The notes: generated by a model from the sequence alone, not told the origin. Positions 25,064-34,516 are shown, counted from the stretch's first letter. The stretch is DNA of 64,000 bases from Brevibacillus thermoruber 423 (GCF_000454065.1 NZ_ATNE01000001.1:684501-748500), one strand, 5' to 3'. A program made the numbers and translations.

Positions 25064-25840
25064 TTATCCTGGAGAAAAGACATGACCGGCGCGCATGGAA
25101 AGCCGCCTGCCGAGATCGATGATTTCGTCCCGGGCCGCGTCCGCCTTTTCCATCCAACTGTTCTCCAGCATGGTAAAACTCACGGCGGCGATGATCTGCC
25201 CGTCGTGGTTAAACACCGGGGCAGCCACGCAGAAAAAGCCGGTCATCGCTTCCTGCTCGTCGCTGCCGTAACCCGACGCCCTGATTTGCGCAAGCTGGGC
25301 CCACAACTGATCGACGTCGCGGACCGTGTGCGGGGTCCTCGGCTCCAGCCGGTACTCGGGATAGAGCGCTTTCAATTCGGCGTAATCCAGTCGGGAAAGC
25401 TGCACCTTCCCCATGGCGGTGGCGTAGGCGGGCAGCTTCATGCCCGGATCCGTCGCCACCCGGAGCGGGCCGGAACACTCCTCCTTGGCCAGGTACATAA
25501 TGTCCCGGCCGTTCAGCACGGAGAGCTGCACCGTTTCGTTTACCCGCCGGACGGATGCGCCCGCTTCGGCGTTAAACGCCTGCAGGATGTGGAACTGGCG
25601 GAAGTACGAGGCGGACAGCGCCCCCAGCGTCGGCCCCAGCGCGTAGGTCCCCCCCTTTTCCTTCACCACCCACCCCAGCGTCTCCAGCGTGTGCAGCAGG
25701 GAAAACATCGAGCTTTTGTTGATCTTCAAGCGGTTGGCCAGATCCATCAGCCGCAGCCGCGACGGTTCCGCAGCCAGCAGGTGCAGAATGTCGTTGGCTC
25801 TCTCCAGCGCGGGTACCCAGTACTTCTTGTCCATGAACAA
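25064..25840 (-). CDS. IclR-family regulator of the second sugar-acid locus
   Basis: This 258-residue IclR protein has the winged helix (ALERANDILHLLAAEPSRLR, INKSSMFSLLHTLETLGWVV). The effector domain contains GFFCVAAPVFNHDGQIIAAV. The start is a TTG at 25840 (AAAGG, six bases) or the ATG two codons later. It is first in the operon with the SDR and FAH genes and faces the dehydratase-ALDH operon across a 320-base divergent region, which it probably controls. Confidence 0.88.
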   Translation of the reverse strand: MFMDKKYWVPALERANDILHLLAAEPSRLRLMDLANRLKINKSSMFSLLHTLETLGWVVKEKGGTYALGPTLGALSASYFRQFHILQAFNAEAGASVRRVNETVQLSVLNGRDIMYLAKEECSGPLRVATDPGMKLPAYATAMGKVQLSRLDYAELKALYPEYRLEPRTPHTVRDVDQLWAQLAQIRASGYGSDEQEAMTGFFCVAAPVFNHDGQIIAAVSFTMLENSWMEKADAARDEIIDLGRRLSMRAGHVFSPG

Positions 25841-26163
25841 CCAGCGCCTTTCCTGTCGTGCCCATCGGTTTTGTATAATAAACCAGGTTTTGTAAAATGA
25901 TTACCCTCATCATAGCACACGATTTTCTCCTCAAACAATCATCTTCTTTTGAAAAATTTTTTTATTCAGAAAACGGTTGCAATTACTTTTCCTCTTGCCC
26001 TATCATAAAAATTGCCAACTCCAATCCGATATTGTCGGATGTTGTTTTACATCATCAAACAAACGGGACGTTCTGCCGAACATGCCATCCCGTCGACTTC
26101 TTGCGCCCCGACATCCCGGTATCCCCATCCCCTGCGCTTTGCATACGGAAAGGAGGCTTGTCC
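25841..26163. promoter_or_regulatory. Divergent promoter region of the second sugar-acid locus
   Basis: This gene-free interval is AT-rich in its first half. The palindrome AAACCAGGTTT (25880-25890) is flanked by the direct repeats TTTTGTATAAT and TTTTGTAAAAT, a candidate IclR-type operator. AAAGGAGG at 26151-26157 is the ribosome binding site of the dehydratase small subunit. Confidence 0.45.
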
Positions 26164-26469
26164 ATGTCCGCCTATCGCGCCATCATGATGCAGCCGCATG
26201 ACAACGTGGCTACGGCCCTCGAACCCATTCCGGCAGACAGCCGCGTCACCGTCGCCTGCCTGGACGTGCAGCATACGGTGACGCTGCCGCATGCGATTGA
26301 ATTCGGGCACAAGTTTGCCGTCCGCTCGATCGGAAAGGGAGAGGACATCGTGAAATACGGGGAGGTCATCGGGGTCGCCACCCGTGACATCGCCCCCGGC
26401 GAACACGTCCATGTGCACAATTTGGAAGGAAAACGCGGGAGAGGAGACAAGATCGCCCATGAAGCATGA
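26164..26469 (+). CDS. UxaA-family dehydratase small subunit (SAF domain)
   Basis: The 101-residue protein is a stand-alone SAF domain: YRAIMMQPHDNVATALEPIP, HAIEFGHKFAVRSIGKGEDI and GVATRDIAPGEHVHVHNLEG. In many dehydratases (UxaA, GarD) this domain is fused to the catalytic part; here it is separate, as in two-subunit altronate dehydratases and in sulfolactate sulfo-lyase (SuyA). Its stop overlaps the start of the large-subunit gene by 11 bases, indicating a complex. Confidence 0.85.
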   Translation: MSAYRAIMMQPHDNVATALEPIPADSRVTVACLDVQHTVTLPHAIEFGHKFAVRSIGKGEDIVKYGEVIGVATRDIAPGEHVHVHNLEGKRGRGDKIAHEA

Positions 26470-27628
26470 CACGACCTTTTGGGGCTACCGCCGTCCGGAC
26501 GGCCGCGTCGGCGTGCGCAATCACGTCCTGATTCTGCCTACGATCACATGCGCCGTGCAGGCGGCCAGGCAGATCACCGAACTGGTGCAGGGGACCGTCT
26601 CGTTTATCCACCAGCACGGCTGTGCCCAGGTGGGCGTCGACTACGAGCAGACGTTTCGCACCTACGTTGGAATGGGAGCCAATCCAAACGTCTACGGCGT
26701 CGTCGTCCTCGGCCTCGGCTGTGAAACGCATCAGGCGCGGAGCGTGGCCGGGGAAATCGCCAAGACGGGCAAGCCGGTGGAACTGGTCTCCATCCAGGAT
26801 CACGGCGGAACGCTGATGGCGATCGCGCAGGGCGCAAAAATAGCCGCCAAGATGGTGCAGGACGCGTCCGTCCTGCGGCGGGAGCCGTGCGATTTCAGCG
26901 AACTGATCGTCGGAACGGAATGCGGCGGTTCGGACGCCTGTTCCGGTCTGTCCGCCAACCCGGCCGTAGGCGTAGTCAGCGACATGATCGTCGACCTCGG
27001 CGGCACCTCGATCCTGGCGGAGACGACGGAGCTGATCGGCGCGGAACATCTGCTGGCCAACCGCGCCGTCGACGACAAAGTAGCCAAGCGCGTCTACGAA
27101 GTGATCCACGCCATGGAACAGCGCTCCATCCTGATGGGCGTGGACATCCGCACCGGCAACCCCAGTCCAGGCAATATCAAGGGCGGCCTCAGTTCGCTGG
27201 AGGAAAAGTCCCTGGGCGCGGCCAACAAGGCCGGCACCCGGCCGCTGCAGGAGCTGATCGATTACGCTCAGCGGCCGACCAAGAAAGGCCTGGTCTGGAT
27301 GGATACGCCCGGACACGACATCGAGCAGCTGACCGGCATGGTGGCCGGAGGAGCGCAGGTGGTGCTGTTCACAACCGGCCGCGGCACGCCTACCGGTTCG
27401 CCGATTGCCCCTGTGATCAAAATCGCCACCAACACGCCCATTTTCGAGAAAATGGGGGACAACATCGACCTGAACGCGGGCACGATCATCGAAGGAAAGG
27501 AAACGCTCCAATCCGTGGGACAGCGGATTTTTGACGAATTGGTCCGCGTCTGCTCCGGCAAGCTGACCAAAGCGGAAATCCTGAAGCAGCACGACTTCGG
27601 CATCTGGCGGATCGGCCCCACGTTCTAG
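26459..27628 (+). CDS. UxaA-family dehydratase large subunit
   Basis: The 389-residue protein has the family start FWGYRRPDGRVGVRNHVLIL. Conserved pieces follow: HQHGCAQVGVDYEQTFRTYV, NPNVYGVVVLGLGCET, LIVGTECGGSDACSGLSANP and SPGNIKGGLSSLEEKSLGA. These iron-dependent enzymes dehydrate aldonic or aldaric acids such as altronate, or in SuyB eliminate sulfite. The neighbouring SDR, FAH and ALDH genes favour a sugar-acid dehydratase. Substrate uncertain. Confidence 0.85.
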   Translation: MKHDTTFWGYRRPDGRVGVRNHVLILPTITCAVQAARQITELVQGTVSFIHQHGCAQVGVDYEQTFRTYVGMGANPNVYGVVVLGLGCETHQARSVAGEIAKTGKPVELVSIQDHGGTLMAIAQGAKIAAKMVQDASVLRREPCDFSELIVGTECGGSDACSGLSANPAVGVVSDMIVDLGGTSILAETTELIGAEHLLANRAVDDKVAKRVYEVIHAMEQRSILMGVDIRTGNPSPGNIKGGLSSLEEKSLGAANKAGTRPLQELIDYAQRPTKKGLVWMDTPGHDIEQLTGMVAGGAQVVLFTTGRGTPTGSPIAPVIKIATNTPIFEKMGDNIDLNAGTIIEGKETLQSVGQRIFDELVRVCSGKLTKAEILKQHDFGIWRIGPTF

Positions 27629-27673
27629 CGGCCGTTTCCCATTTTCAGCCATTTATTGAGAGGAGGAATCATC

Positions 27674-29140
27674 GTGAGCGTTCATACACAAGCGCAAACC
27701 TACCAGAACTACATCGGCGGCGAGTGGCGCCCGTCCGCGTCCAACCAGGTGGAGGCGAGCATTAATCCGGCCAACCGGCACGAGGTGGTCGGATACGTAC
27801 AAAAATCGTCCGCCGAGGATCTGAACCAAGCGGTGGAAGCGGCCCGGTCGGCGCAAACCGCCTGGCGGAAGCTCTCCGGTCCCGCCCGCGGCGAGTACCT
27901 GTACCGCCTGGCCGACGTGCTGGAGCGGCATCTCGACGACATCGCCGCGACCATGACGCGGGAGATGGGCAAAACGCTGCCCGAAGCAAAAGGCGAGACG
28001 GCCCGCGGTGTGGCCATCCTGCGCTATTACGCGGGGGAAGGCATGCGCAAAATCGGCGACGTCATCCCCTCCACCGACAGCGAAGGGCTGATGTTTACCA
28101 GCCGTGTGCCGCTGGGCGTCGTGGGCGTGATCACGCCCTGGAACTTCCCCGTTGCCATTCCCATCTGGAAAATTGCGCCGGCCATCGTCTACGGCAACAC
28201 GGTCGTCTTCAAACCGGCGCAGGAGACCGCCGTCACCGCCGCCAAGCTGATGGAATGCGTGGACGAAGCGGGGCTGCCCCCGGGGGTCGTCAACATGGTG
28301 ACCGGCGCGGGCTCGGTCATCGGCCAGGGAATCGTCGATCATCCCGGCATCGCCGCCGTTACGTTCACCGGCTCCGATCAGGTGGGCAAGCAGGTGGGCC
28401 TGGGAGCGCTCGCCCGGGGAGCCAAGTACCAACTGGAGATGGGCGGCAAAAACCCAGTCATCGTCGCGGCCGATGCCGACCTCGATCTGGCCGTGGAGGC
28501 GACCGTGAGCGGCGGTCTTCGCTCCACCGGCCAGAAGTGCACGGCCACCAGCCGCGTCATCGTCCAGAGCGCCGTTTACGACGCGTTCAAGCAAAAGCTG
28601 CTGGAACGGGTGGCCGCGCTGAAAGTGGGCGACGGCCTCGCTCCCGACACCTGGATGGGACCGTGCGCCAGCGAACGGCAGATGCAGACTGTGCTCGGCT
28701 ACATCCAAAAAGGGCTCGAAGAAGGAGCCGTACTGCTGTGCGGCGGAAAACGCGTGACCGCGCCCGGCCTCGAACACGGATTTTACGTGGAGCCGACTGT
28801 GTTTGAAAACGTCACGCCGGACATGACCATCGCCCGGGAGGAGATTTTCGGCCCGGTGCTGGCGCTGATAAAAGTGGACACCCTGCAGGAAGCGCTGCAG
28901 GTGGCCAATGATTCCCGCTTCGGACTCAGCGCCTCCATCTTCACCCGGGACATCGGGAACATGCTGGCCTTTATCCGCGACATGGACGCCGGCATGGTGC
29001 GCATCAACGCCGAGAGCGCGGGTGTGGAACTGCAGGCCCCGTTCGGCGGCATGAAGCAGTCCAGCTCCCACTCCCGCGAGCAGGGGCAGGCCGCCATCGA
29101 GTTTTTCACCGCGATCAAGACGGTGTTTGTGAAAGGATAG
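27674..29140 (+). CDS. NAD(P)-dependent aldehyde dehydrogenase
   Basis: The 488-residue ALDH is complete. It has [20 protein letters not shown], the NAD-site [12 protein letters not shown] and the catalytic glutamate in [11 protein letters not shown]. The nucleophilic cysteine is in [14 protein letters not shown], and [13 protein letters not shown] is also present. It is similar to alpha-ketoglutarate semialdehyde and glycolaldehyde/lactaldehyde dehydrogenases, either of which suits the locus. The GTG at 27674 follows AGAGGAGG. A broken partial copy of this gene lies at 36.8-40.1 kb. Confidence 0.92.
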   Translation: MSVHTQAQTYQNYIGGEWRPSASNQVEASINPANRHEVVGYVQKSSAEDLNQAVEAARSAQTAWRKLSGPARGEYLYRLADVLERHLDDIAATMTREMGKTLPEAKGETARGVAILRYYAGEGMRKIGDVIPSTDSEGLMFTSRVPLGVVGVITPWNFPVAIPIWKIAPAIVYGNTVVFKPAQETAVTAAKLMECVDEAGLPPGVVNMVTGAGSVIGQGIVDHPGIAAVTFTGSDQVGKQVGLGALARGAKYQLEMGGKNPVIVAADADLDLAVEATVSGGLRSTGQKCTATSRVIVQSAVYDAFKQKLLERVAALKVGDGLAPDTWMGPCASERQMQTVLGYIQKGLEEGAVLLCGGKRVTAPGLEHGFYVEPTVFENVTPDMTIAREEIFGPVLALIKVDTLQEALQVANDSRFGLSASIFTRDIGNMLAFIRDMDAGMVRINAESAGVELQAPFGGMKQSSSHSREQGQAAIEFFTAIKTVFVKG

Positions 29141-29152
29141 GAACAAGCCTCA

Positions 29153-29182
29153 GGGGAAGCCTCCTCAGCTTCCCCCTTTTTC
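29153..29182 (+). terminator. Terminator after the aldehyde dehydrogenase gene
   Basis: GGGGAAGC pairs with GCTTCCCC and is followed by CTTTTTC. It overlaps the 3' end of the convergent CGNR gene. The duplicated copy is at about 40063-40090. Confidence 0.8.
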
Positions 29183-29764
29183 TTTCTGCCGCTCGCGAAA
29201 CCGGCGGACCTTCATCAGGTTGCCGCACATCTTGTCGTCACACCAGCGGCGGGCCCGGTTGCGGCTCTCGTCGTAAAAGATCCAGCAGCAGTCCCGGTTG
29301 TCGCAGATTTTGATCCGGCGCACGTCCCCGTTTGCCAGCAGTTCGGCAAAAGAGGCGGCGATCCGCCCGATGACCAGCGGCCAGCCTTCAGCAGGGGTCA
29401 CCTGTTCCAGCCGGTACCCCTGTGCCTCGCCTGTCAGCCGGAGATGGGACGGCACCAGCAGCAGCGCCTCATTCAGCGCCTCCACGTCACGCTCCTCCGG
29501 CGTCCCCCCGGCCGCCAGCGCCTCCACCATCCTCCTCATCCGGTCGCGCAGCTCGCCCAGGGCGGCACGCGTCCGGGCATCAGGCGGTACGGCCGCCTCC
29601 AGGTTCCACTTGCGGAGAACGTACGCCCACCAGTCCGCCTTGTCCAACCGGTCTTCCCTCCTGCCCGAGCCGCGCCAGTCCCTCCAGTCGCTGTTGAGAA
29701 AGTCAATGCAGAGCCACTCCACGATCCACCCTCCATCATGGGAAAAAGCAGCGAAACGATGCAC
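29165..29764 (-). CDS. ABATE/CGNR zinc-finger domain protein
   Basis: The 199-residue protein starts with an ABATE-type domain (WIVEWLCIDFLNSDWRDWRG). It ends in a CGNR zinc finger: KICDNRDCCWIFYDESRNRA followed by RRWCDDKMCGNLMKVRRFRE, with four cysteines for zinc. These proteins are putative transcriptional regulators. The start (GTG at 29764) lacks a clear ribosome binding site. The region upstream carries a TTGTAAC...GTTACAA inverted repeat. Part of the 3' end of this gene is repeated after the broken ALDH copy near 40.1 kb. Confidence 0.8.
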   Translation of the reverse strand: MHRFAAFSHDGGWIVEWLCIDFLNSDWRDWRGSGRREDRLDKADWWAYVLRKWNLEAAVPPDARTRAALGELRDRMRRMVEALAAGGTPEERDVEALNEALLLVPSHLRLTGEAQGYRLEQVTPAEGWPLVIGRIAASFAELLANGDVRRIKICDNRDCCWIFYDESRNRARRWCDDKMCGNLMKVRRFRERQKEKGGS

Positions 29765-29803
29765 GCACGCTTGAATTCGTTCCCATCATTTGGTATCATG
29801 TGC

Positions 29804-29837
29804 TTGTAACCGTCATAATCAATTTAGGTAGTTACAA
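29804..29837. promoter_or_regulatory. Inverted repeat between the CGNR and DinB-like genes
   Basis: TTGTAAC (29804-29810) and GTTACAA (29831-29837) form a perfect seven-base inverted repeat with a 20-base spacer in the divergent promoter region. It may be an operator for the CGNR protein. Confidence 0.4.
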
Positions 29838-29905
29838 ACCAATCATGTTCGTCACCGCCATTATACCGTCCGAACAGACCCTTGGACAAAAAAAGGAGGA
29901 GTCAC

Positions 29906-30400
29906 ATGGATCGCCTGGACCTGCTTCGCCACGCATGGACGTGCACGTACGACAAGGAGGATTGGTACCCGCCGCTGAAGGACGCGCTCGCCAACCTGAC
30001 CGCCGCGCAGGCCAGTTGGCGGCCGCCGGGAGAAGCGGCCAACACCATCTGGGAAAACGTCAGCCACCTGCTTTATTACAAGGAGCGGTTACTCCACCGC
30101 CTGAAAGGAACGGCGTTCGCCGACACCGCCCGCACCAACGACGACACCTTTACGCCCGCCGGCGGCCCCGATGACGACGACGCGTGGCAGGCCGTCCTCT
30201 CCCGCATGGAATCGGTGCACCGGCAGATTGGGGAATGGCTGGCATCCGCGGAGGACGACGCGCTCGACCGTCCGCTGCCCGCCGTGCCGCTGGCCCAATC
30301 CGTCTTCAGCCTCGTCCTGCACGACGCCTTTCACACCGGCCAAATCGTGCAGATTCGCAAGCTGCAGGGCTCCTGGCCGGCGAGACGGTCGTTTGAATAG
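29906..30400 (+). CDS. DinB-superfamily protein
   Basis: The 164-residue protein has the four-helix DinB/YfiT layout. The metal-ligand histidines are visible in NVSHLLYYKERLL (near residue 53) and LHDAFHTGQIVQIRKLQG (near 140). Members include thiol-dependent transferases and proteins of unknown role. The ATG follows AAAGGAGGAG. Divergent from the CGNR gene, so perhaps regulated by it. Confidence 0.85.
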   Translation: MDRLDLLRHAWTCTYDKEDWYPPLKDALANLTAAQASWRPPGEAANTIWENVSHLLYYKERLLHRLKGTAFADTARTNDDTFTPAGGPDDDDAWQAVLSRMESVHRQIGEWLASAEDDALDRPLPAVPLAQSVFSLVLHDAFHTGQIVQIRKLQGSWPARRSFE

Positions 30401-30422
30401 GCGGAGCAAACGTACGAGAATG

Positions 30423-30448
30423 AAAAAAAACCGGCTTGTAGGCCGGCT
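30423..30448 (-). terminator. Terminator of the germination operon
   Basis: On the minus strand CCGGCCTACAAGCCGG is followed by TTTTTTTT, 47 bases after the gerC stop. Confidence 0.8.
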
Positions 30449-30494
30449 CAGCGTGCAGGCAATGGATTCGTTCCATGCGACACCCCGTTTTCTT

Positions 30495-31736
30495 CTACTT
30501 GTGCACTTCGTTCTCCGGTACGGCCGGGGGTTCGGTGGACAGACCGGGTCTGTGGATGTACACCTTGGCGTCAACCTTCACTTCCACGTGGGGAAAGATC
30601 TGATCCCAGCGATCTTTCGCCGCAGCCCACTGCTTGGGATATTTTCGATGAAAGGCTTCGGCGAAACCGAATATGTCCGCCTTCATCCCTTTCTGTACCT
30701 TTTCCAGGGCCATGTACACCCGATTTTCAAGGTCTTTTTCCGCTTGTTGCTGCAGCATTTTGATAACGGTCGGTTGTAACAAGTCCAGATTGGCGGCGTT
30801 TTGCACCACATCATCTTCTGCCACGGCCTTCAGCGTCATTTTCCAGGTTCCCTTTTCAATGTGGGGAATTCGCTGCGTTTTCGCCCGAATCAGTTCGAGT
30901 GAAACATGGCCTTTCGCCTCTTTTGGCTCAATGGTAATCGTCGCTCTTTTGATCTCGTTTCTCACCCACAGAATCCCTCTGGTTAGCTCGTCGTTGACGT
31001 ATCCGACCATTTTACCTTTCTTGAACACCGCTGTACCGTTCAAGCGCAAGGTGGTGTGGTCTTTCTCGCCTCCCGTTTTGGGCGGGACTTCTTCAATCCG
31101 GGGCAGGGCAGCCGCTCCTGCCTCTCCCTTCAACATCTGCAGCAGCTCTTTCATCGTCTTGTTCATCCCGAACTGCAGGTTGGCCAACTCCCGCGCTGAT
31201 TCCGCTGAAGATTTTTCGAGAGGAGGAAGCACTTCCAGAATGTTGGCCGCCTTCCCCTTGCTGACAAACACATGAATCCGCAGGCGGGATTGCGGATGGC
31301 GTGCGAGGTAATCCACGTGCTCGCGAATGCCTTCTTTCGCCAGTTTTTCCCCAATGACCAAAACCTTCAGCTGCCCCCAGAAGATCTTCCGCGAGATCTG
31401 TTCCTGAAGCTTCGCCATCGCATCGGCAATCGTTGTGCCCGTTGCCGAATTGACAAAGGTCGGGTTTGTTCCTCCCCCGCCTCCTCCGCCTCCTCCGCCT
31501 CCTCCTCCGCCTCCTCCGCCCCCCATTGACTGCTGGCCGCCACCCGTGGCTTTCGGAACGACAATTTGAACCGAAAGCTCTACCTTTTCGTTCGTTTTAT
31601 CTATGCCGATTGCCGACACAAGCAGTACATCATTGATCTCCTTTCTGTCCCAGCAGCCGGCAATCGGCAGAACAGCTCCGCAGAGGAAGAGGGGCAGGAG
31701 TGTTCTTGATAGTCTTCGCCAACCAGGAATGATCAT
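30495..31736 (-). CDS. Ger(x)C-family spore germination lipoprotein with poly-glycine run
   Basis: The 413-residue protein has a lipoprotein signal peptide (FLCGAVLPIAGC) followed by the family signature WDRKEINDVLLVSAIGID. IEKGTWKMTLKAVAEDDVVQN and a C-terminal DIFGFAEAFHRKYPKQWAAA match the GerC fold. GerC is the outer-face subunit of the germinant receptor in the spore inner membrane. Near residues 72-90 a run of about 18 consecutive glycines, encoded by a GGC/GGA microsatellite, is inserted into domain 1. I start at the ATG after GGGGGA (31736), not at the longer frame. Confidence 0.92.
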   Translation of the reverse strand: MIIPGWRRLSRTLLPLFLCGAVLPIAGCWDRKEINDVLLVSAIGIDKTNEKVELSVQIVVPKATGGGQQSMGGGGGGGGGGGGGGGGGGTNPTFVNSATGTTIADAMAKLQEQISRKIFWGQLKVLVIGEKLAKEGIREHVDYLARHPQSRLRIHVFVSKGKAANILEVLPPLEKSSAESARELANLQFGMNKTMKELLQMLKGEAGAAALPRIEEVPPKTGGEKDHTTLRLNGTAVFKKGKMVGYVNDELTRGILWVRNEIKRATITIEPKEAKGHVSLELIRAKTQRIPHIEKGTWKMTLKAVAEDDVVQNAANLDLLQPTVIKMLQQQAEKDLENRVYMALEKVQKGMKADIFGFAEAFHRKYPKQWAAAKDRWDQIFPHVEVKVDAKVYIHRPGLSTEPPAVPENEVHK

Positions 31737-31803
31737 CTCTGTGTCCCCCTTTTTTGGGTGAGCGGTCTTCACGTAAAAAAGCAGGCGGGGATGGCCTTCT
31801 CGC

Positions 31804-32916
31804 TCACCCTTTCTGCATCGCTCTACCCCCATTGGCGACCTGCTTTCGGATGACGGCAATGATCAACAGCAGCAGCGGCAAGAGTGTTTGGATGAAGATG
31901 CCGATGATCGGGGCGATGATTTTGAGATAAACGGCCAAATCCGCCAAATTGGGGGTCGGCCAAATGCAGGTAACAATCAGCAGCATACCGATCGGAAATA
32001 CGACGGGGCGATAATCAGCAAGATTCAGCCATTGGGCGGTACCAAGCGCAAGCACATAATAGATCACAGCGATTTTGACGAACGTCCCCGCCACCCAGAT
32101 TGTCATCACCAGCGACTCGATATGTTCGAGAAAGTCTCCCATGCTGATGTACCGTACCGCTTCCACCAACGGGTAGGTTAAACTGGTGGTAATCTCCCCA
32201 AACAACCAAAGGACGACGAGATTGATCACTGCCATCGTGACCATCGTGGCAATCACGGTGATCATTCCCCATGTCATCCCTCTTTCCCGGTCTGTCAAAA
32301 AGGGCAGCATGAAGGAGATGACAATGAATTCGCCGAACCATTTTAGCGGTTCAACCGCTCCCAGGATGGCCGGCAGGATTCCCTTCTCCAAGACAGGCAG
32401 CATGTTTTCCGGCTCCAGGTCAGGAACGAGCAGGAGAGTGATTGCACCGAACACGAGAATAAAAAGGGGAACGAAGAACTGGGCGGCCCTTCCCAATACT
32501 TCCAATCCGCCGCGAACGGCGAAAGCACAGATCAGAAGCATGGAGCCAAGGATCACAATCAGAGGGGTTCTGGGAAGAAATTGACCCACCATCACCTCCC
32601 CATATTCTCTCATCACAATCCATTCCAATTGCAGAAAAAAGAGCAGGTAGACAAACCCGATACACTTTCCCAGAATCCTGCCGACAATATGTTCACTGTA
32701 TTGGATGATCGTCTCCTTCGGGTACATCTTGTTCAACCGGACCGCCACATACACGGTAAGAAAGCCGGCGAGGGACGCCAAAATCGGCGAGATCCACATG
32801 TCACGCCCCGCTTTGGTCGCCGTCGCTTCCGGAATCCAGAGCAGCGCCGTCGCCACGATTGTCGGATACATCATGATGCCCATCTGGGATGCGGAAATTT
32901 TGCCCTTCTCGATCAT
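31804..32916 (-). CDS. GerB-family spore germination permease subunit
   Basis: The 370-residue protein has about ten membrane helices and belongs to the GerAB/ArcD/ProY family. It begins KISASQMGIMMYPTIVATAL and contains ITLLLVPDLEPENMLPVLEK. GerB subunits are thought to bind the germinant, often an amino acid. It lies between gerA and gerC in the conventional order. Confidence 0.93.
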   Translation of the reverse strand: MIEKGKISASQMGIMMYPTIVATALLWIPEATATKAGRDMWISPILASLAGFLTVYVAVRLNKMYPKETIIQYSEHIVGRILGKCIGFVYLLFFLQLEWIVMREYGEVMVGQFLPRTPLIVILGSMLLICAFAVRGGLEVLGRAAQFFVPLFILVFGAITLLLVPDLEPENMLPVLEKGILPAILGAVEPLKWFGEFIVISFMLPFLTDRERGMTWGMITVIATMVTMAVINLVVLWLFGEITTSLTYPLVEAVRYISMGDFLEHIESLVMTIWVAGTFVKIAVIYYVLALGTAQWLNLADYRPVVFPIGMLLIVTCIWPTPNLADLAVYLKIIAPIIGIFIQTLLPLLLLIIAVIRKQVANGGRAMQKG

Positions 32917-32962
32917 GTTTCCCTTTCCTCCTCAAGCAGCCTCTTTCCCATCGGCCTGCCTC

Positions 32963-34516
32963 CTATTCTGTTCCTCTGGTCGGACCTGGTTTCTGCCCGG
33001 GAGCTTGTCGGTGTTTGTTCTCGTCTCCGGTTAAACGGGGCCGCGTGTTCATCTTCCACCACGGCAGACGGATCAGCACGTATTTGATGTCACGTGGAAT
33101 TAACGGGGCCATCGGTGTCAGGTAGGGAACCCCGAAGGAGCGGAGCGTGCACAGGTGCACAACGATAGCGATGATTCCAAGCATAACGCCAAGCAATCCC
33201 AGTATTCCCGCGAGAAACATCATCGGGAAGCGCAGAAGTCTGAGTGCAATGCCGGCGGAATAGCGAGGAACCGAGAAGGAAGCGATTCCCGTGATCGACA
33301 CCACCATCACCAGCGGCGAGGAAGCGATACCAGCCGTGACCGCCGCCTGCCCGATAATCAGCGATCCGACAATACTGACGGCAGCGCCGACTTGTTTCGG
33401 CAATCGGGCCCCTGCTTCCCGCAGCGCTTCAAACGTAGCCTCCATAAAGAGCGCTTCCACCAGTGCCGGAAACGGAATCTCTTCCCGGGAACGTGCCATG
33501 CTGATCAAGAGCGTGGTGGGCACCATTTCCTGGTGAAAGGTGATCGCCGCAACATACAGCGAAGGAAGCAGCAACGAGATGATAAAGAACATGTAGCGCA
33601 GCCAGCGGATCGCGGTGCCAATCATAAACCGTTGATAATAATCCTCTGCCGCTTGAAGCAAAGAAAACATGGTTGCCGGAACAATCAGGGCAGAGGGGGG
33701 GCCGTCCAGCAAGATGGCCACCCGTCCTTCAAGCAGATTCGCCACGACCACATCCGGGCGTTCCGTATTGATCACCTGCGGAAACGGGGACAGCGGATTA
33801 TCTTCAATCATTTCCTCGATATACCCGGATTCCAGGACGCCGTCCATGTCAATGCGCTGCAGCCGATTTTTCACCTCATCAATCAAGGTCTTGTCCGCAA
33901 GCCCTTCTATGTACACGATCATGACCTGGGTCCGCGAATAGCGTCCCACTTTCAGCGACAGTATTTTCAGTTGGGGGCTGTGAATCTTTCGCCGCAAAAG
34001 AGAGGTATTCACCGTCATGGTCTCGGTAAATCCTTCCCGCGGTCCCCGCAATACCGATTCCGCCACGGGTTCTTCAACCGACCTTTTCTCCCACTTGGCC
34101 AGTCCCAACGAAAGTCCCCTGTTTTCCTGTTCGAACAAAAGCACCGGATTGCCGCTCGAAATCTGCTCGATGCAGTCGGCGAAAGTCTTCACTTCCTTCA
34201 CCTTTGCAGCCGTTACCTTTTTTTCAAAAATCGCACGCACGGTGGTTTCTGCTCCGCCTGCATCATCCATGAGTGGCCCAAGGACACTCCGGTCGATCTC
34301 CTCGATGTTGGACAGCCCCTCGATGTAGACAATCACCGCTTTCTTCTTGCCCCCTATCAAAAAGGGCCGAAAGATCACATCCGAACAGTTGGTGTATAGG
34401 GAACGAAGAACCCGCAGGTTTTCTTGAAAATCCGTGGTAAGCGTATCTTGTTGAGAAGTGGACGGCTGACGATGGTGAAGCAGTTTGGATTTTCGGAACC
34501 ACTTGCGGTCCAACAT
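32963..34516 (-). CDS. GerA-family spore germination receptor subunit
   Basis: The 517-residue protein has the GerA architecture: a cytosolic N-domain (residues 1-290) with VIYIEGLSNIEEIDRSVLGP and MIVYIEGLADKTLIDEVKNR. IEDNPLSPFPQVINTERPDV, GRVAILLDGPPSALIVPATM and several membrane helices follow. REEIPFPALVEALFMEATFE is a strongly conserved family segment. It oligomerises as an ion channel in the germinant receptor. Start: AAAGGAGGGGG, then the ATG. It is first in the gerA-gerB-gerC operon, expected to be switched on in the forespore. Confidence 0.95.
   Translation of the reverse strand: MLDRKWFRKSKLLHHRQPSTSQQDTLTTDFQENLRVLRSLYTNCSDVIFRPFLIGGKKKAVIVYIEGLSNIEEIDRSVLGPLMDDAGGAETTVRAIFEKKVTAAKVKEVKTFADCIEQISSGNPVLLFEQENRGLSLGLAKWEKRSVEEPVAESVLRGPREGFTETMTVNTSLLRRKIHSPQLKILSLKVGRYSRTQVMIVYIEGLADKTLIDEVKNRLQRIDMDGVLESGYIEEMIEDNPLSPFPQVINTERPDVVVANLLEGRVAILLDGPPSALIVPATMFSLLQAAEDYYQRFMIGTAIRWLRYMFFIISLLLPSLYVAAITFHQEMVPTTLLISMARSREEIPFPALVEALFMEATFEALREAGARLPKQVGAAVSIVGSLIIGQAAVTAGIASSPLVMVVSITGIASFSVPRYSAGIALRLLRFPMMFLAGILGLLGVMLGIIAIVVHLCTLRSFGVPYLTPMAPLIPRDIKYVLIRLPWWKMNTRPRLTGDENKHRQAPGQKPGPTRGTE

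Noticed and set aside
26164..27628. Sulfolactate sulfo-lyase SuyAB
   Set aside because: The two-subunit form fits, but no sulfonate transporter or sulfite exporter is nearby and the neighbours are sugar-acid enzymes; kept only as an alternative.
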